Source: Mucilaginibacter tolerans (GTDB lineage: Bacteria; Bacteroidota; Bacteroidia; Sphingobacteriales; Sphingobacteriaceae). Taken from it: a DNA stretch of 64,000 nucleotides. Location: positions 1-64,000 of the forward strand of contig NZ_JAUMKB010000019.1 of the NCBI RefSeq assembly GCF_030519375.1. Direction: 5' to 3'. Made by a program: the position numbers and the translations under genes. The notes under the pieces are model-generated. The model was given only the letters and a program-made list of their open reading frames with translations. It was not told the origin of the DNA and did no database searches. Of this stretch, positions 61,773 to 64,000 are shown one piece after another; position 1 is the first letter of the stretch, and every line of letters starts with the position of its first letter.

Positions 61773-62738
61773 ATGAAAATAGTTACGGACGAGCCTTATG
61801 ATATAAAATCAGCTGTACTATTCATCATATTTAACAGACCGGATACCACTAAAAAGGTTTTTGACCAAATAAAGGCTGGTAAACCGGGGCGGTTATACAT
61901 AGCGGCAGACGGGCCGCGAATGAACAGACCGGGAGAAGAGGTGCTTTGTAGACAAACCAGAGAAATTATTAATGATGTTGACTGGCCTTGCGAAGTAAAA
62001 ACGCTTTTCAGGCAAACTAATCAGGGATGTAAGGAAGCGGTATCATCAGCAATAGCCTGGTTTTTTGAAAACGAAGAAGAAGGTATAATATTAGAGGACG
62101 ATTGCCTGCCTAACAATAGTTTTTTTAGGTTTTGCGATACACTTCTGGAAAAGTATCGTTTTGATAATCGGATAGGGCATATTTCGGGATGTAATTTTCA
62201 GCATGGAAAAAAATGGGGAAGTGCAAGTTATTACTTCTCCAATATGACGCATGTATGGGGATGGGCAAGCTGGAGAAGAGTGTGGAAGGGATACAGCAAA
62301 GACCTTAAAAAGTTCAGTGAAAAAGAAATAAGAAAACAATTGAAAAATGTATTTGATGATAATTTTATCGTCGATACGTGGGTGCAGATATTCAACGATA
62401 CAAAAGCCGGCAAAATAGATACCTGGGATTATCAATTAGCGTTAACCAATTTTTTCAATGGAAGCCTCTCTATTATCCCTAACAGTAATTTGATAAGTAA
62501 CATCGGTTTTGGTAATAATTCAACGCATACTGTTGATGTGGATAGCCCTAATGCCAATATTCCATTACAGGATATTGGCGAGATAGCGCATCCGGAGTGT
62601 GTTCTCCCTGAAAAAAAGGCTGATTTGCTTACACTGCACTATGATTTTGATGTTGAACACCAAAGGCCCAAACATAATTTATTGAGGCGAAGGTTTAAAA
62701 GATGGGTAAAATCGTTGTTCAGATCGAAGAATAGTTAA
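61773..62738 (+). CDS. GT2-like nucleotide-sugar transferase (HlpA-like)
   Basis: This 321-aa protein begins with a GT-A-like segment (AVLFIIFNRPDTTKKVFDQI) and carries EEGIILEDDCLPNNSFFRFC, an acidic EDDC motif that could bind metal and nucleotide sugar. Related proteins are annotated as nucleotide-diphospho-sugar transferases or hemolytic protein HlpA-like. A basic tail (NLLRRRFKRWVKSLFRSKN) suggests membrane association. It closes the cluster. Confidence 0.82.
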   Translation: MKIVTDEPYDIKSAVLFIIFNRPDTTKKVFDQIKAGKPGRLYIAADGPRMNRPGEEVLCRQTREIINDVDWPCEVKTLFRQTNQGCKEAVSSAIAWFFENEEEGIILEDDCLPNNSFFRFCDTLLEKYRFDNRIGHISGCNFQHGKKWGSASYYFSNMTHVWGWASWRRVWKGYSKDLKKFSEKEIRKQLKNVFDDNFIVDTWVQIFNDTKAGKIDTWDYQLALTNFFNGSLSIIPNSNLISNIGFGNNSTHTVDVDSPNANIPLQDIGEIAHPECVLPEKKADLLTLHYDFDVEHQRPKHNLLRRRFKRWVKSLFRSKNS

Positions 62739-62740
62739 TA

Positions 62741-62830
62741 AACTTAGAGACTGTTCAAATTTTGTGCAATCATAACTTATTGGTGCTAAAAGCATGGATT
62801 TCGACAATAAATTTAAACAGACTCTAAGTT
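62741..62830. mobile_element. 90-bp MITE-like element with 22-base terminal inverted repeats
   Basis: AACTTAGAGACTGTTCAAAT (from 62741) and the reverse complement of the right end (62809-62830) agree at 20 of 22 positions. The ends resemble insertion-sequence termini of the type AGAGNCTGTTNAAATTT. There is no transposase inside, so it would be a non-autonomous element or an IS remnant. It lies between the convergent HlpA-like gene and the PorT-like gene. Confidence 0.6.
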
Positions 62831-62854
62831 AATAATAACTAAATTCCGTGTGTT

Positions 62855-63517
62855 TTACTGAAACTTAATCCCTATACCAAACTGCCAAACCTGGTTACGA
62901 TAGTCGGAGATTGGAGAATTCTGGTCATAAGTATTGGACGTAAGATCGATCAGGTAACGGGCGTGTATATCAACGTTCTGGTTAAGATCGATGCTGACGC
63001 CAAAAGCTCCTGAGATATAGCTTTTGTTGGTGGCATCATCGTAATAACTTTCACGGCTCACAGTAAATCCATTATCAAACGTGGTAGTGCTGGCTAATGG
63101 AATATTGATTTGCGGCCCTACCAGGAAATTGAAGCCGCGGACAATACGGAACTTCGCCAGCAAAGGGATATCGATATAATTATTGCGCTGCGTTAAAACC
63201 CCATCGGTCGTATTAGCCTGGTAGCCTTTCTGTGAAAACAATACTTCTGGTTCGAATGATAATGGATATATCACGGGAATATTAGCAACTAAGCCGGCAT
63301 TAAAACCCACGATACCACTTGTGCTATAGCCGGTATTGTAGGAAGATACTGTATTGGCAAGGCTAACACCTCCTTCTATTCCAACACTTGGACGATTAAA
63401 GTCGTCTTGCTGACGTTGTACAGGGCGACGGTGAACACGACGCGGGCCATAATAAGTTTGAGCGCTTACAGATCCTGCAACCAGCAGGCATATAGCTAAA
63501 ATAAAAATGTGTTTCAT
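62855..63517 (-). CDS. PorT-like outer-membrane beta-barrel protein
   Basis: This 220-aa protein has a signal peptide (MKHIFILAICLLVAGSVSA-Q), a short basic linker (RRVHRRPVQRQQDDF) and an eight-strand-like barrel (NRPSVGIEGGVSLANTV, NIPVIYPLSFEPEVLFSQKGYQ-like strands), ending WQFGIGIKFQ. Such barrels include PorT and relatives in Bacteroidota. The exact role is unknown. Confidence 0.85.
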   Translation of the reverse strand: MKHIFILAICLLVAGSVSAQTYYGPRRVHRRPVQRQQDDFNRPSVGIEGGVSLANTVSSYNTGYSTSGIVGFNAGLVANIPVIYPLSFEPEVLFSQKGYQANTTDGVLTQRNNYIDIPLLAKFRIVRGFNFLVGPQINIPLASTTTFDNGFTVSRESYYDDATNKSYISGAFGVSIDLNQNVDIHARYLIDLTSNTYDQNSPISDYRNQVWQFGIGIKFQ

Positions 63518-63609
63518 TGGAGTAAGTTTTTATAGTTTATTGACTTTTTAGAGTGAAAGACAACAAATAGGTTTAGTTGTTTATCGAAATTTTTTTAATT
63601 AGGGTTTAA

Positions 63610-63698
63610 TAGTGGTTGAACAGGTTGTAGTTCAACTGTTATAAAGGTTTTTTAGCAATAACTTTTACAGCCTTTCAACATTTCTAACATTTACAACT
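63610..63698 (+). repeat. GTTGTAA-word palindrome before the GH3 gene
   Basis: GGTTGAACAGGTTGTAGTTC on the left and CTTTCAACATTTCTAACATT with TTACAAC on the right form a loose inverted repeat of about 89 bases. It uses the same words as the elements before gmk and tsf. It lies 30 bases before the start codon of the GH3 gene. Confidence 0.5.
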
Positions 63699-63711
63699 AA
63701 TTTGCAATAGC

Positions 63712-63719
63712 TACATTTG
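63712..63719 (+). promoter_or_regulatory. -7 element of the GH3 gene
   Basis: TACATTTG matches TAnnTTTG and ends 8 bases before the ATG at 63728. No clear -33 TTG was found at 19 bp. Confidence 0.4.
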
Positions 63720-63727
63720 AAACCTCT

Positions 63728-64000
63728 ATGAATCAACTTAAAAAAGGGTTAAGCTTTACTTTCCTGTGTGTGTTGTTAGTGAGCGGCCTTTCTGTTGACG
63801 CTCAGCAAAAAATTAGTTATATCAATCTGTTAAGCCATCAAAACCATTGGGTCGATTCGGTTTATAAAAAACTCAGCCGTAAACAACGTGTAGCGCAATT
63901 ATTTTTTGTCAGGGCACATACCAACCGGGGACAGGCCTATGAAGATTCCGTAGGGAATGTGATCAAAGATCAGCAAATCGGTGGTTTGGTGTTTTTTCAA
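63728..64000 (+). CDS. Glycoside hydrolase family 3 protein (5' end, cut by window)
   Basis: The first 91 codons are present. A signal peptide (MNQLKKGLSFTFLCVLLVSG to VDA-Q) is followed by WVDSVYKKLSRKQRVAQLFF and QQIGGLVFFQ. This matches the N-terminus of NagZ/GH3-type beta-N-acetylhexosaminidases found in Bacteroidota, which are often fused to a serine hydrolase domain. The gene continues past base 64000. Active-site residues lie beyond the window. Confidence 0.72.
   Translation, partial: MNQLKKGLSFTFLCVLLVSGLSVDAQQKISYINLLSHQNHWVDSVYKKLSRKQRVAQLFFVRAHTNRGQAYEDSVGNVIKDQQIGGLVFFQ

Noticed and set aside
62741-62830. Reading the inverted repeat after the HlpA-like gene as a plain terminator
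   Set aside because: The arms are separated by 46 bases and there is no adjacent T run; the terminal symmetry fits a small mobile element better.

Overview
The window looks like a chromosomal segment of a Bacteroidota bacterium, most likely family Sphingobacteriaceae (Mucilaginibacter/Pedobacter-like). This rests on the gene families and order (BlaI/BlaR1-TonB pair, IPExxxVDY-pyk, acpP-fabF-rnc, rplM-rpsI-rpsB-tsf, OmpA with a calcium-type repeat linker, PorT-like barrel, SPW-repeat protein), on the near absence of Shine-Dalgarno sequences, and on many promoters of the Bacteroidota type (TTG, about 19 bp, TAnnTTTG). No rRNA, tRNA, CRISPR array, prophage or intact insertion sequence is visible. 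Every assignment comes from reading motifs and gene order; no search was run.

Layout. 0-4.7 kb: BlaI repressor and M56 antirepressor, small membrane proteins, a 44-aa basic protein and a secreted DinB-like protein. 4.9-9.6 kb: B12-dependent ribonucleotide reductase and an orphan AT-rich gene. 9.7-18.3 kb: pyruvate kinase with its IPExxxVDY neighbour, then acpP-fabF-rnc, yicC-gmk-nadD and a MiaE-like tRNA hydroxylase. 18.3-31.5 kb: a LytS/LytTR two-component pair and a mosaic of secreted and redox enzymes, including an intradiol dioxygenase, FAD monooxygenase, EthD protein, aminotransferase, LLM flavin enzyme and MaoC protein, plus an interrupted YcxB-like gene. 31.6-36.2 kb: fatty-acid desaturase, a second small basic protein, a BamA-like barrel and several unknowns. 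36.4-49.9 kb: ribosomal proteins and EF-Ts, nagA, pyrH, frr, an ABC exporter, MFS transporter, M28 peptidase, RecG and RidA. 50-53.8 kb: OmpA-family porin, Xaa-Pro aminopeptidase, MeaB GTPase. 53.8-62.7 kb: an AT-richer surface-glycan cluster with five probable glycosyltransferases plus a more divergent sixth glycosyltransferase-like protein counted among them where noted, an MsbA-like exporter and a methyltransferase. 62.8-64 kb: a PorT-like barrel and the start of a GH3 enzyme cut by the window edge.

How it fits together. NrdJ and MeaB both point to cobalamin use. acpP, fabF, the desaturase and MaoC protein serve lipid metabolism. The glycan cluster has an MsbA-type exporter but no visible Wzx/Wzy or sugar-nucleotide genes, which suggests an LPS core or outer-saccharide locus that draws precursors from elsewhere.

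The least explained feature is the intergenic DNA. It carries at least seven families of short-word imperfect palindromes or tandem repeats (GTTGTAA, GTTCATAG, GTCCGAAAG, ATGTGCAA, TGTTACA, TAGAGA..ATGCAT..TCTCTA, CATTGCGA). Several stop within a few bases of a start codon, notably those of gmk, nadD and the aminotransferase. Other points worth a second look are two paralogous 43-44 aa basic proteins sharing an SDYQA motif, a possible leaderless arrangement at yicC and miaE, and a single in-frame stop in a YcxB-like gene.
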